A DNA stretch of 64,000 nt from Parvibaculum sp. (GTDB lineage: Bacteria > Pseudomonadota > Alphaproteobacteria > Parvibaculales > Parvibaculaceae), in NCBI GenBank assembly GCA_013823365.1, contig PNMC01000001.1, positions 1 to 64,000 on the forward strand. The letters run 5' to 3'. Shown here one piece after another: positions 1 to 8,144 of this stretch. A program made the translations under genes and the position numbers. The notes beneath the pieces were generated by a model that was not told the DNA's origin, ran no database searches, and saw only the letters and a list, made by a program, of their open reading frames with translations. Position 1 is the stretch's first letter, and every line of letters begins with the position of its first letter.

Positions 1-169
1 TTCTGACGGCGCCTATACGGAGCAGTGGATCGGCGCAGCCGGCTACCGCATCGCGGGCGGCACGGATGAAATCCTCCGCAACATCGTCGCCGAACGCGTG
101 CTCGGCCTTCCGGGCGATGTCCGCGTGGACAAGGACCTGCCGTTCAATCAGGCGCCCAAGGGAAAATAA
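1..169 (+). CDS. Acyl-CoA dehydrogenase, C-terminal end (partial)
   Basis: Only the last 55 codons lie in the window; the reading frame starts at base 2. The peptide contains GGTDEILRNIVAERVLGLP, the usual C-terminal signature of FAD-dependent acyl-CoA dehydrogenases. That segment contributes to the flavin and tetramer interface and precedes a short polar tail ending APKGK. These enzymes catalyse alpha,beta-dehydrogenation of acyl-CoA thioesters in beta-oxidation-type pathways. Substrate chain length cannot be judged from this fragment. A strong hairpin follows about 40 bp after the stop. The family assignment is secure and the specific role is not. Confidence 0.85.
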   Translation, partial: SDGAYTEQWIGAAGYRIAGGTDEILRNIVAERVLGLPGDVRVDKDLPFNQAPKGK

Positions 170-206
170 AGAAGGGGAAGTAAGACTTTCCTGCGAACGA
201 AAAGCG

Positions 207-240
207 AAAGGCCGGATCATCCGATCCGGCCTTTTCATTT
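207..240 (+). terminator. Intrinsic terminator after the acyl-CoA dehydrogenase
   Basis: An 11-bp perfect stem (AAGGCCGGATC, 208-218, with GATCCGGCCTT, 223-233) encloses a 4-nt loop and is followed by TTCATTTT. It lies between convergent genes, the dehydrogenase on the plus strand and the GST on the minus strand. The run of A residues on its left side means it could also stop the minus-strand transcript. Confidence 0.85.
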
Positions 241-255
241 TGCGCTGAAGATTTC

Positions 256-906
256 TCACTCCGCCGCGTCGGCATTCGCGTAGAGCGCGAGGTGGTCGCG
301 CATCGCCTTCTGGAAGGCGGGCCGCGCTTCGCCGCGCGCGCGATAGGCACGCAGGGTCGGGAACTGGGCGAGCACATCTTCCTGCCGTACTTCGCGGAGA
401 ACGGTGGTCATCATCAGATCGCCCGCCGTGAACCGGTCTTCGAGCCATTCGCGGTCACCGAGCCAGCCGGCAAGCTGCCGGAGCCGCAGCTGCAGGAATT
501 CCACCGCACTCGGGCGGCGGAGCTTCGCCCATTCCTCGTCCTTGTAGAAGAGGTCGATATGCGTCACCGCCGAAACGGCGGGCTCCACCGAATTGAGCGC
601 TGCGAAGACCCAGCTCATCGTCCGCGCGCGGCCCTGCGCATCGCGCGGCATCAGCGCTTCCGATTGTTCTGCGATGCGGAGCAAGATCGCACCGGACTCG
701 AACATGGACACCTCGCCATCTTCATAGCAAGGCACCTGCGCAAAGGGCTGTTTCTTCAGATAGGCAGGGGAGACCTTGTCGTCCATGGAGAGACACATCT
801 CCTCGTAACGCAGGCCTGCTTCCTCCAGCGCCCAGCGCACGCGAAACTCCTTCACATAGCCGCGCGCGAAATCCGGAACCCATTCGAACGAACTGAACTT
901 TATCAT
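256..906 (-). CDS. Glutathione S-transferase family protein
   Basis: 216 aa. Residues 1-82 form a thioredoxin-fold GST N-domain: QVPCYEDGEVSMFESGAIL contains the cis-proline and the Glu-Ser pair that binds the gamma-glutamyl part of glutathione. Residues 90-205 form the all-helical C-domain, with the N-capping box FTAGDLMMTTVL. Such enzymes conjugate or isomerise electrophiles in the cytoplasm. The start at 906 (MIKFSS) was chosen because AGAGGA lies just upstream; the open frame continues to 987, but that would run into the neighbouring gene. It follows the DUF899 gene on the same strand by 25 bp, suggesting co-transcription. The substrate is unknown. Confidence 0.85.
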   Translation of the reverse strand: MIKFSSFEWVPDFARGYVKEFRVRWALEEAGLRYEEMCLSMDDKVSPAYLKKQPFAQVPCYEDGEVSMFESGAILLRIAEQSEALMPRDAQGRARTMSWVFAALNSVEPAVSAVTHIDLFYKDEEWAKLRRPSAVEFLQLRLRQLAGWLGDREWLEDRFTAGDLMMTTVLREVRQEDVLAQFPTLRAYRARGEARPAFQKAMRDHLALYANADAAE

Positions 907-931
907 TACGCCGATCCTCTTGTTTGAATGT

Positions 932-1732
932 TCAAGCCTTGTGCGCCGCGCAGCCGCAGGCACTCGCGTGATAGCGCCCGTCGGCACTCACAGTGCCACC
1001 CTGACCGTAGAGATTGTTGGGTCGCGCCCAGTCTGCGAGCGTTCCATGCACCGGCTCGATGCGTCCTTTCGGCATTGAGTCGATATATTGATAGATGCCG
1101 AGGAAACGTTCACCGCCGCGTCCGGACACGGAATAGGTGTGGAAGATGCGGCCTGTATCGTCCTTGTAGAAAACGTCGTTGCCGGACGAATCTTCCATAC
1201 CCAGCGGCACCTGACCGCCACTGCGGAACCGCGCGCGGCCCGCTGCCACATCTTCTGGGCGGAAGGAGACGCCGAAGTCGTAGCCGAAATCGGTGCCGTA
1301 GGACGACACCCAGCGGAACTTCCAGTTCATCCGCTGACGGACGGCCTCGATTTCATCGAGCGGCGCCCTTGCCACCACCACATATGAAATGTCGTTCGCC
1401 GCGAAATGCTCCAGAAGTCCGGCGATGTGATCGACCTCGAGCGAACAACCGACGCATTGCGTGGTCTGGCCGGGGCTCAGCATGAAATGCTTGATGAAAA
1501 GCTGGCTTTTGCCGGCGAAGAGGTCGGAAAGCGTTACCTCGCCTTCGGGTGCCTTGAAGCGATAGTCCTTCGTCACTTCCATCCAGGGGAGGCGGCGGCG
1601 CTCGGCGGCGATCTCGTCCTGAAGCCGCATCAGCTCCTTTTCCTTCTGGAGCAGCGCCGCCCGCGCTTTGTCGCGGTCGGCCAGGGAAGGAACAGGTGGC
1701 GCGACAGGCTTGTTTTCCGCAGAAAGGCTCAT
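932..1732 (-). CDS. DUF899 thioredoxin-like protein
   Basis: 266 aa. An N-terminal charged helix (KARAALLQKEKELMRLQDEIAAERR) is followed by a thioredoxin-like fold with the family signatures QCVGCSLEVDHIAG and WKFRWVSSYGTDFGYDFGVSF. DUF899 proteins are usually found beside regulators and small detoxification genes; their reaction is not established. The C-terminus has a Cys/His-rich tail (HASACGCAAHKA). The ATG at 1732 has GAGGAG 8 nt upstream, whereas the GTG at 1741 sits too close to that site. The gene is divergent from a marR gene across two identical palindromes, and a GST follows it, so a MarR-controlled electrophile or oxidant response is plausible (inference). Confidence 0.8.
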   Translation of the reverse strand: MSLSAENKPVAPPVPSLADRDKARAALLQKEKELMRLQDEIAAERRRLPWMEVTKDYRFKAPEGEVTLSDLFAGKSQLFIKHFMLSPGQTTQCVGCSLEVDHIAGLLEHFAANDISYVVVARAPLDEIEAVRQRMNWKFRWVSSYGTDFGYDFGVSFRPEDVAAGRARFRSGGQVPLGMEDSSGNDVFYKDDTGRIFHTYSVSGRGGERFLGIYQYIDSMPKGRIEPVHGTLADWARPNNLYGQGGTVSADGRYHASACGCAAHKA

Positions 1733-1796
1733 GGGGGGCACTCCTCTTCGGAAGGTCTTGCGCGGGCCGCGACACTGCGACGCTTGCGGATATGTT

Positions 1797-1831
1797 TTGA
1801 TATCAATATAATATTATAAGTTTGATATCAA
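1797..1831. promoter_or_regulatory. Twin palindromic operator between DUF899 and marR
   Basis: Two identical 10-bp palindromes TTGATATCAA at 1797-1806 and 1822-1831 have centres 25 bp apart, separated by AT-only sequence. They sit in the divergent promoter region, 25 bp before the marR start and 65 bp before the DUF899 start. MarR dimers bind short palindromes of this kind in divergent intergenic regions, so these are probably the sites of the adjacent regulator. Confidence 0.75.
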
Positions 1832-1855
1832 CAGAAAATACTCCGCGAGGCGGAC

Positions 1856-2311
1856 ATGGCGAAAAATCAACCGAAACTCGAAGCGGATCTCGCCGATGCG
1901 ACGATCCATATTCGCGATCATTGCCTTTGCCTGCATGCGCAGCGCGCCGCTCGCGCGCTTGCTCGCCGCTTTGACGATGCGCTGCGCCCCCATGGGATTA
2001 CCAGCGGGCAATTTTCGCTGCTCAACGTACTGAACCGGCGCGAGCCGGTGGCGATGGGACCGGTGGCGAAGTTCCTCGCCATGGATCGCTCGACGCTGAC
2101 GGCAAATCTGAAGCCGCTGGAGCGGCAGGGCCTCGTATCGATCGAAGTCGATCCAGAGGACAGGCGGAGCCGCAAACTGCTGATCACCACGGAGGGGCGC
2201 AAGGTGCTGCGCGCCGCTGTCGGTGTATGGAAGCATGAGCATGCCGCGCTCGAAAGCGAGATCGGCGTCGATCCGGAGCCGCTGCGCGCAGGACTTCGCG
2301 CGATCGCCTGA
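1856..2311 (+). CDS. MarR family transcriptional regulator
   Basis: 151 aa, the usual MarR length. The winged helix-turn-helix spans roughly residues 60-110: VAMGPVAKFLAMDRSTLTANLKPLERQGLVS, then the wing DPEDRRSRKLLITTEGRKVL. MarR repressors dissociate from DNA on binding small phenolics or on cysteine oxidation; this protein has one cysteine pair near the N-terminus (HCLCLHA), a possible redox switch. The start at 1856 follows GCGAGGCGGAC. It is divergent from the DUF899-GST pair, which is its likely target, together with itself. Confidence 0.88.
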   Translation: MAKNQPKLEADLADATIHIRDHCLCLHAQRAARALARRFDDALRPHGITSGQFSLLNVLNRREPVAMGPVAKFLAMDRSTLTANLKPLERQGLVSIEVDPEDRRSRKLLITTEGRKVLRAAVGVWKHEHAALESEIGVDPEPLRAGLRAIA

Positions 2312-2322
2312 GGCTGCGAACC

Positions 2323-2688
2323 TCAGGCACCAAGCCAGGCGGCGGCGATCATCGCAGCGCCTGCAATTTCCACCACCGTGAAGATGAGCGGCATGCGTCC
2401 GATTTCGCCGTCAATGACGGCGGAGAGGAGGCGCCCTGTCGCCATGCCAGCCAGCGAAAGCGCGCCTGCCGCGGCGACACCCGGCAGCATTTCCGGCCAG
2501 GCAAGAGGCAGGACAAGCGCCGCTCCGATGAAAAGCGGGAAGCCGCCGTACACCGCGCGGATTTCATTCCGCGAGAGAGCGCTCTTTGCAGGCAGGTCGA
2601 ATCCGGCAAGAAGGTCTTGCGGCCGTGCTGCCGCGCGGAGCCCCAACAGGATAAAGAAAAGGGAGGGAGGAAGGAGAAGGAAAATCAT
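2323..2688 (-). CDS. DUF4345-like small membrane protein
   Basis: 121 aa with four predicted membrane helices: residues 1-18 (MIFLLLPPSLFFILLGL), about 48-66 (GGFPLFIGAALVLPLAW), about 72-93 and about 100-120. The motif SRNEIRAVYGGFPLFIGAAL between helices 1 and 2 matches the DUF4345 family, which has no known function. The ATG at 2688 was preferred over the GTG at 2715 because it starts directly at the first membrane helix. It is convergent with the marR gene, 12 bp apart. Confidence 0.65.
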   Translation of the reverse strand: MIFLLLPPSLFFILLGLRAAARPQDLLAGFDLPAKSALSRNEIRAVYGGFPLFIGAALVLPLAWPEMLPGVAAAGALSLAGMATGRLLSAVIDGEIGRMPLIFTVVEIAGAAMIAAAWLGA

Positions 2689-2833
2689 GCTGCGCGCTCC
2701 GCTCGTGGGGCCCACGATGCGGGCCCGCTGCCCGCACGCAGCGGCAATAGTGAGACGCTGCGCTCACGGCACGCCAGAGCTAAACGCGGTGGTTCCTTGC
2801 GAATTTCGGATGCGGCTCCCTCGGGGAAGTCTC

Positions 2834-3535
2834 TCACGCATAGGCGATCCAGCCGCGCCAGGTGAAACCCTGGTAGAATTGCGTGACATTGGAAAAGCCT
2901 GCGGCCTCAAGGATTGCGGGGTCGGTGTCCGCAGGCAGCATTCCCGACAACTTGTCCACTGCATCGCGCGCCTTCCCGGTATATTCAGGGTCCGCACCCG
3001 ACGCGACGGCGAATGCCATGTAGCGCGTGAGCCAGAGGTCCCGTTCCGCGCGCTCCTTCGGCAAAGAGGAATGCGCGATCACGAAGGGAGCGCCGCGCTT
3101 CAGCCGCCGGTGAATTTCCCTCACGGTTGAAAGCCTTTCATCGGCATCGAGAAAATGCAGCGTCAGCAGGCAGACCGCCGCATCGAACGGACCTTCGCTT
3201 GCGTCCTCAATGTAGCCCTCGCGCAAGGTGGCGCGGTGGGCATCGGGGCCCATCGTTCGCGCCGCCAGCTTCAGCATCTCTGCAGCCGGATCCACGCCCT
3301 CGAAAGTCCAGCCGGCCTGGGCCTGCGCGAGCGCGGTCAGTTCAAGCCCGCCGCCCGCGCCGAGTACCAGTACATGCGCATCCGCCGGCGCATGTTCGGC
3401 GAGCAGAATGCCGGCCATGCGGTGAAGATCGGCAAGGCCCGGCACGAAGCGGCGCGGCCCGTCCGTATAGCGCGCCACCGCTTCGGGGTCCGAGAATGCC
3501 TGCTGGAACATGTCGCTGCGTGTCCTATCCCTCAT
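2834..3535 (-). CDS. Class I SAM-dependent methyltransferase
   Basis: 233 aa with a Rossmann-type methyltransferase core: motif I VLVLGAGGGLELTALA at about residues 55-70, the acidic GVDPAAEM that binds the ribose of SAM, and motif IV-V FDAAVCLLTLHFL near residue 120. It may methylate a small molecule. The start codon lies inside the end of the upstream Rrf2 regulator gene (11-bp overlap), so the two are translated together and the methyltransferase is probably under Rrf2 control. The substrate cannot be inferred. Confidence 0.82.
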   Translation of the reverse strand: MRDRTRSDMFQQAFSDPEAVARYTDGPRRFVPGLADLHRMAGILLAEHAPADAHVLVLGAGGGLELTALAQAQAGWTFEGVDPAAEMLKLAARTMGPDAHRATLREGYIEDASEGPFDAAVCLLTLHFLDADERLSTVREIHRRLKRGAPFVIAHSSLPKERAERDLWLTRYMAFAVASGADPEYTGKARDAVDKLSGMLPADTDPAILEAAGFSNVTQFYQGFTWRGWIAYA

Positions 3536-3989
3536 GCGCCTTCTCCAGTTGATGAATGCCGCCGCGGGCGGCCAAGCGGCTGTGAAAGTCGGCGCTGAGT
3601 TGCGCGAGCGTCACGTCGCCGAGGCGCTCAAGGAGAAGCGCCTCGGCGTCATGAAAAGCGGTGTCGAGCGCCGCATTGACGGCCTGTTCGACGAGGCAGC
3701 CGGGCGCCTCCGTCCTGTTGCCGATGGCCAGCAGGGAAGGGCCGCCCAGCGCTTCATGAACATCGCGCAGCGTGACCTTGGAGAGATCGCAGGCGAGCGA
3801 CCAGCCGCCGCCGTGGCCCTTTTCCGACCGGACATAGCCGCGTTCGCGCAAGCCCGCCATCACGCGGCGCACAACCACAGGATTGGTCATCATGGCTCTC
3901 GCGAGAGCCTCGGACGTCACCGGGCCATCATGCTCCGCCATATGCAGAAGCACATGGAGAACGCCGGACAACTGGCTGTTTCGTTTCAT
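3525..3989 (-). CDS. Rrf2 family transcriptional regulator
   Basis: 154 aa with an N-terminal winged helix (residues 1-60: LSGVLHVLLHMAEHDG, then SEALARAMMTNPVVVRRVMAGL) and the Rrf2 wing GYVRSEKGHGGGWSLA. The three-cysteine cluster of iron-sulfur members (IscR, NsrR) is absent. A single cysteine occurs in APGCLVEQAVN, as in YwnA-like Rrf2 proteins, which sense without a cluster. The start codon overlaps a perfect palindrome, implying tight autorepression. It forms a two-gene operon with the methyltransferase. Confidence 0.85.
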   Translation of the reverse strand: MKRNSQLSGVLHVLLHMAEHDGPVTSEALARAMMTNPVVVRRVMAGLRERGYVRSEKGHGGGWSLACDLSKVTLRDVHEALGGPSLLAIGNRTEAPGCLVEQAVNAALDTAFHDAEALLLERLGDVTLAQLSADFHSRLAARGGIHQLEKAHEG

Positions 3990-4007
3990 GTAACATTAAA
4001 TGTTACA
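3989..4007. promoter_or_regulatory. Rrf2 operator overlapping the rrf2 start codon
   Basis: A perfect 19-bp palindrome, TGTAACATT-A-AATGTTACA, whose first base is the A of the minus-strand ATG. Binding here would block transcription start and also cover the translation start region. It is the only strong dyad before the gene, so it is the probable site of the Rrf2 protein encoded next to it. Confidence 0.78.
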
Positions 4008-4021
4008 AAAACGGCCTGATG

Positions 4022-4453
4022 TCAAGCTGCGGCCTGTTCGGAAGCGTTTTCAACGTGGCGCTTGAAACTGTCGAGGATTGCCTGCCATCCATCGCGTTGC
4101 TGCTCGAGCGGATATTCGGTTTCAGGGTCGAACGTCACGCCGACACGGACGCCGGTCTCGCCCGGTGAGAACTCGACTTTGGCGCGACGCCCACCGAATT
4201 CATATTCGATCAGGCTGTGGGATTCGATTTTCGTATAGATGCCTTCGAAGTCGAAACTCATGCTGCCGTCCCTGGCCTCCATGCGCGAACGGAACAGGCC
4301 CCCTTCGCGAAGGTCGACAGTCGCGCTCGGCGTGTGCCAGTCGTCGGACGCGGAATTCCACTGCATGATGTCGTCCGGAGTCGTGTACGCGTTCCAGACA
4401 CGCTCCACGGGCGCATTCACGGTCGTTTCCACGGTGATGGTTTGCGCAGTCAT
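4022..4453 (-). CDS. SRPBCC (AHSA1/START-like) domain protein
   Basis: 143 aa, essentially one START/Bet v1-like domain of the Aha1-C type. It shows [28 protein letters not shown] at the N-terminus, the central [17 protein letters not shown], and a final helix [16 protein letters not shown]. These proteins have a hydrophobic cavity and are often encoded beside TetR or ArsR regulators and glyoxalase-fold genes, as here. The start at 4453 has AGGAG upstream and overlaps the stop of the glyoxalase-fold gene by 4 bp. The ligand is unknown. Confidence 0.82.
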   Translation of the reverse strand: MTAQTITVETTVNAPVERVWNAYTTPDDIMQWNSASDDWHTPSATVDLREGGLFRSRMEARDGSMSFDFEGIYTKIESHSLIEYEFGGRRAKVEFSPGETGVRVGVTFDPETEYPLEQQRDGWQAILDSFKRHVENASEQAAA

Positions 4454-4944
4454 CTGCTTGCTCCTGTTGACAGGGCCGCTGCCTCGATAGCGGCGATATC
4501 GATTTTCGTCATCGTCATCATTGCGTCGAAGGCGCGCTGAGCCTCGGCGCGGTCGGCACTCGTTGTCAGGTCGAGTAGCCTCCTCGGAGTGATCTGCCAT
4601 GAGAAACCCCAGCGGTCCTTGCACCAGCCACAGGCGCTCTCTGCGCCGCCGTTGGAGACGATGGCGTCCCAATAGCGATCGGTTTCTTCCTGATTTTCTG
4701 TGACAACCATGAAGCTCACGGCCTCGTTCGGCGTGAAAACCGGGCCCCCGTTGAGGCCGAGGAAACGACGCCCAAGAAGCGTGAATTCCACGGTGAGCTC
4801 GCTGCCTTTCTGGCCGCCGGGAAAATTACCGGGAGCGATATTCACGCGCTCGACATGGCTGTTGGGAAAGGTCGTGGCATAGAATTCGGCCGCTTTGCGG
4901 GCTTCGCCGTGATCGAACCACAGGCAGGTAACGATATCGGTCAT
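4450..4944 (-). CDS. VOC superfamily protein (PhnB-like)
   Basis: 164 aa. It starts [22 protein letters not shown] and contains [43 protein letters not shown] and [16 protein letters not shown], the hallmark of the PhnB/YcjR-type branch of the glyoxalase/bleomycin-resistance fold, often mislabelled 3-demethylubiquinone methyltransferase. It probably binds a metal or small ligand; no reaction is known. It is translationally coupled to the downstream SRPBCC gene. The TetR gene upstream on the same strand probably controls both. Confidence 0.8.
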   Translation of the reverse strand: MTDIVTCLWFDHGEARKAAEFYATTFPNSHVERVNIAPGNFPGGQKGSELTVEFTLLGRRFLGLNGGPVFTPNEAVSFMVVTENQEETDRYWDAIVSNGGAESACGWCKDRWGFSWQITPRRLLDLTTSADRAEAQRAFDAMMTMTKIDIAAIEAAALSTGASR

Positions 4945-4981
4945 CTTCGGACTTCCTCTCGGTCGGTTCAGAGGCGGGAGC

Positions 4982-5596
4982 TCAGTTTTTTGCTGCGCCG
5001 AACAGCAATTCCAGATAGCGGATGAGGTGGTCGATGCTGTCGGCGGCGGCGTCCGCGCTGCCTTTCGCCTTTGCGAGGATGAAGGCACCCTGCAGAACCG
5101 CTTGTGTGTGGAGGGCGAGCGATTTCGCGGTCCAGTCCGGCGACATTCCCCGGGCATGCATTGCCGCTTCGATGTCCGCTTCAAGCGTCCTGGCATGTTC
5201 GCTGATACTGCGGTCGCATGCCTCGCGAATGGCGGGCACGCTCTCATAGGCTTCCTGCACCATGGTGCCGGCGAAACATGTGAAGTCAGGCACCCCGCCA
5301 GTGAGCAGCGATTTGCGGAAGGCGGCATAGCCGAGGACGCGATCAAGCGGATCGGCATGATCGTGATACGGAGCATTCGCAAATACGGTGCCCGTCATTT
5401 CCGACCAGTGTTCGACCGCAGCGACACCGAGCGCATCCTTGCTCTTGAAATGGTGGAAGAAGGCGCCCTTGGTAACGCCCGCCGCCGCGCAGAGCTCCTC
5501 GACGGTGGTGGCGGAATACCCCTTGGTCCGGATCACCGACATTGCAGCATCCAGTAGTTTCGACCTGGCGTCCGGTCTCGTGGTTAGTCGTGGCAT
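4982..5596 (-). CDS. TetR family transcriptional regulator
   Basis: 204 aa. The N-terminal helix-turn-helix (residues 8-54) reads [19 protein letters not shown] then [25 protein letters not shown], with the typical FFHHFKSK end of helix 4. The C-terminal ligand domain resembles AcuR/YxaF-type regulators ([14 protein letters not shown]). The ATG at 5596 follows AGGAGGG with good spacing; the longer frame to 5626 would enter the operator. The VOC and SRPBCC genes follow on the same strand and are the likely targets. Confidence 0.87.
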   Translation of the reverse strand: MPRLTTRPDARSKLLDAAMSVIRTKGYSATTVEELCAAAGVTKGAFFHHFKSKDALGVAAVEHWSEMTGTVFANAPYHDHADPLDRVLGYAAFRKSLLTGGVPDFTCFAGTMVQEAYESVPAIREACDRSISEHARTLEADIEAAMHARGMSPDWTAKSLALHTQAVLQGAFILAKAKGSADAAADSIDHLIRYLELLFGAAKN

Positions 5597-5617
5597 GGGA
5601 CCCTCCTGACAAAAGAC

Positions 5618-5639
5618 ACATACCAACCAGTCGGTATGT
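5618..5639. promoter_or_regulatory. TetR operator palindrome
   Basis: A 22-bp inverted repeat with half-sites ACATACC and GGTATGT around AACCAGTC, imperfect only in the centre, lies 21 bp before the TetR start. A further CAGTCGGTCGG lies about 10 bp on. Palindromes with this spacing are typical TetR operators, so autoregulation is likely. Confidence 0.75.
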
Positions 5640-5709
5640 TTGTCAATGCCAGTCGGTCGGTTCGCGCCTTCATGTGTGATCCTGTGCTAGCCTCTCTTCC
5701 CTGTGCAGG

Positions 5710-7173
5710 GTGAATTCGGCGGGCTGCTTGCGAAATTTCCAAGCTATCTCAGTAGCTTCCAGGGAACGCCTCAAAAGGGCGCTGGCCCGGCTGGCACCTC
5801 ACTGGCGGCGAAGCCGCATTCCGTGGATTGCACCTGTCCTGCTCGCTTTATTCGGCCTCAATCACTTCCTCTACGTCTATGTCTATGTCCCGCCGGTGCC
5901 GCAGGGGCTCGAGCATATCCGTGAGACAGGGCGTCTTGTCGTGCTCACACGCGAAGCGCCGACGACCTATTACGAGGGCATTGAGGGCCGCACCGGCTTC
6001 GAATACGAGGCAATGCAGCGGTTGGCAAAATCGCTTGGCGTCGAAACAGAATTCCGCATCTACGAAACGGAACGGGCGTTGATGAAAGCCCTTGCCGCCC
6101 GCAAGGGCCATGTCGCCGCCGCAGGCCTTGCGGTGACGCAGGCGCGCCGGGATGCCTTCGCTCTCGGAGGCGAATACGAAGCCGTCCGCCAGCTTGTGGC
6201 CTGCCGCCGTGGCTTGCCCCTGCCGAAGTCGCCCGCCGAACTGAGCGGCCTTGCCGTCGCCGCCTCTCGGGGCACACCGGCCGCCGATGCTCTCGCCGCA
6301 GCGCTTGCCGGTGTGGAAGGCGTAAATTTCAGGCAGGAAAACCGGCCGGTGGAGGATTTGCTCGCTCGCCTCGCAGAAGACGCTCTCGACTGCGTCGCTC
6401 TCGACTCTCTCGTGCTGCGCGTGACGAATCCCTATCACCCGGAAATCGCGGAAGCCTTCAAACTGCCGGGGGAGACGCCCTATGGCTGGTTTCTGGCACC
6501 GGGATCGGAAGACCTGGCCGAGCCCATGCGTCTGTGGCTCGCAGGCATGAAGAAAACAGGGGCACTTACCGCGTTGGAGCGGCGCTTTCACGGCTTTCTG
6601 CCCCTCTTCGACTATGTCGATATCCGTGCCTTCAAGCGCGCGATAAAGGATCGCCTGCCAGACTATGAAAAGGCGATCCGCCGCGCTGCGCGCAATCACG
6701 ATCTGCCCTGGCAGTTGCTTGCTGCCATGGCCTATCAGGAATCGCACTGGAATCCGGAGGCGCGGAGCTCGACCGGCGTGCGCGGCTTCATGATGCTGAC
6801 GCAGCAAACGGCGAAGCAATTGGGAGTGGAGGATCGCCTCAATCCGAACGAGAGTATCGAAGCTGCGGCCCGCTATCTCGCCGAACTCAAGACCCGCATC
6901 CCGGAAAGCGTCGAGGAGCCGGACCGCACCTGGTTCGCCCTTGCGGCGTATAATCTCGGGATCGGCCATGTCTACGATGCCCGCGCGCTCGCGACGCAGC
7001 TTGGCCGCGACCGCGACAGCTGGACGGATATGCGCCGTGTGCTGCCATTGCTCAACAATGCAGCCTATACGGACGGTCTCCGCCACGGGCGGGCGAGGGG
7101 CGGGCAGGCGGTGCATTTCGTCCAGCAAGTCCGCACCTATATGCACATACTTGACGGTGCTACTGGGACATAA
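5710..7173 (+). CDS. mltF: Membrane-bound lytic transglycosylase MltF-like
   Basis: 487 aa. A basic N-terminus leads into one membrane segment (about residues 37-60, IPWIAPVLLALFGLNHFLYV). Then comes a periplasmic solute-binding-protein type 3 domain (RETGRLVVLTREAPTTYYEG to about residue 280) and a C-terminal SLT lysozyme-like domain. The catalytic glutamate is in AYQESHWNPEA (about residue 344), followed by STGVRGFMMLTQQTAKQLG. The arrangement matches MltF, which cleaves peptidoglycan glycan strands to 1,6-anhydro products. The start is a GTG at 5710; no in-frame ATG precedes the membrane segment. Confidence 0.9.
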   Translation: MNSAGCLRNFQAISVASRERLKRALARLAPHWRRSRIPWIAPVLLALFGLNHFLYVYVYVPPVPQGLEHIRETGRLVVLTREAPTTYYEGIEGRTGFEYEAMQRLAKSLGVETEFRIYETERALMKALAARKGHVAAAGLAVTQARRDAFALGGEYEAVRQLVACRRGLPLPKSPAELSGLAVAASRGTPAADALAAALAGVEGVNFRQENRPVEDLLARLAEDALDCVALDSLVLRVTNPYHPEIAEAFKLPGETPYGWFLAPGSEDLAEPMRLWLAGMKKTGALTALERRFHGFLPLFDYVDIRAFKRAIKDRLPDYEKAIRRAARNHDLPWQLLAAMAYQESHWNPEARSSTGVRGFMMLTQQTAKQLGVEDRLNPNESIEAAARYLAELKTRIPESVEEPDRTWFALAAYNLGIGHVYDARALATQLGRDRDSWTDMRRVLPLLNNAAYTDGLRHGRARGGQAVHFVQQVRTYMHILDGATGT

Positions 7174-7307
7174 GCCCCTCTAAATACTGCGACATTTCGC
7201 GCGCGGCCTGCGACCGAATGACCACTCTCAAATTATGGATATTAGGCGGAAGCTGTTCCGGTATGGCGCCGCCGACGGGGCTCGGCGCATCCAACCGGAG
7301 AAGAGAA

Positions 7308-7937
7308 ATGAGACTGAACAGGAAATTGGGTGCAGGCATTGCAATGGCCGCCGCGGTGATGACGGCGGCGCCCGCCCATGCGGATTTCACGGGCAAGTCG
7401 GCCGGCGACATCATGGTCCGCGCCCGCGCGCTCTGGGTGGTGCCGGACGAGGACGCGACCGTGAGCGCGATTGGCGGCAATGTGAACGTCTCAAATGACG
7501 TCATCCCGGAAATCGACTTCACCTATTTCGTCACCGACAACATCGCCCTCGAACTCATCGCCGGTACGTCGCGGCACGATGTGTCGAGCACGGTCGCCGG
7601 CAGCCTCGGCAAGGTGAGCTTGCTGCCGCCCACATTGACCCTGCAGTACCATTTCATGCCGAAGGAGAAGTTGAGCCCTTATCTCGGTGCGGGCGTGAAC
7701 TACACGATCTTCTACAAGGAAGATGCGCCGGCCGGCATGACGATCGACTACGACAACAGCTTCGGCTGGGCCTTGCAGGCTGGCGTCGACTATGCCGTCG
7801 CCGACCGCTGGTACGTGAATTTCGATGTGAAGAAGATTTTCCTCTCCACCGACGTGTCGATCAATGGCGGCGCCATCACCGCAGATGTCGATCTCGATCC
7901 CTGGCTGATCGGCGTCGGTATCGGCTACCGCTTCTGA
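7308..7937 (+). CDS. OmpW family outer membrane protein
   Basis: 209 aa with a cleavable signal peptide (MRLNRKLGAGIAMAAAVMTAAPAHA, cleavage near residue 25) and an eight-stranded barrel. FTGKSAGDIMVRARALWVVPDE, NDVIPEIDFTYFVTDNIALELIAG, PTLTLQYHFMP and the terminal aromatic DPWLIGVGIGYRF are characteristic of OmpW. OmpW forms a narrow hydrophobic channel in the outer membrane. ATG 7308 has GGAGAAGAG upstream. It stands alone between MltF and a hairpin terminator. Confidence 0.9.
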   Translation: MRLNRKLGAGIAMAAAVMTAAPAHADFTGKSAGDIMVRARALWVVPDEDATVSAIGGNVNVSNDVIPEIDFTYFVTDNIALELIAGTSRHDVSSTVAGSLGKVSLLPPTLTLQYHFMPKEKLSPYLGAGVNYTIFYKEDAPAGMTIDYDNSFGWALQAGVDYAVADRWYVNFDVKKIFLSTDVSINGGAITADVDLDPWLIGVGIGYRF

Positions 7938-7945
7938 GACCGGCA

Positions 7946-7970
7946 GGGCGGGCCGTGTACCGGCCCGCCC
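7946..7970 (+). terminator. GC-rich hairpin after the OmpW gene
   Basis: A perfect 10-bp stem (GGGCGGGCCG / CGGCCCGCCC) with a 5-nt loop begins 8 bp after the OmpW stop. There is no T-run after it, so it may act as a 3' stabilising hairpin or a Rho-assisted stop rather than a classical terminator. Confidence 0.55.
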
Positions 7971-8144
7971 GCCATGCCGCAAGCGCCCTCATTCCGGAGG
8001 GGGGCTTACTCAGCGGCAAACTGGCCTTCGGGGCCCTTTGCAAGAGCAGTCTCGACTCCCCGCATTTCAGAGGCGATGATCGAACATCGCTTTTCAAATG
8101 CAACGAGAGCCGCCGAAACAGGGCGGCCAACCGGGGAAACTCCA

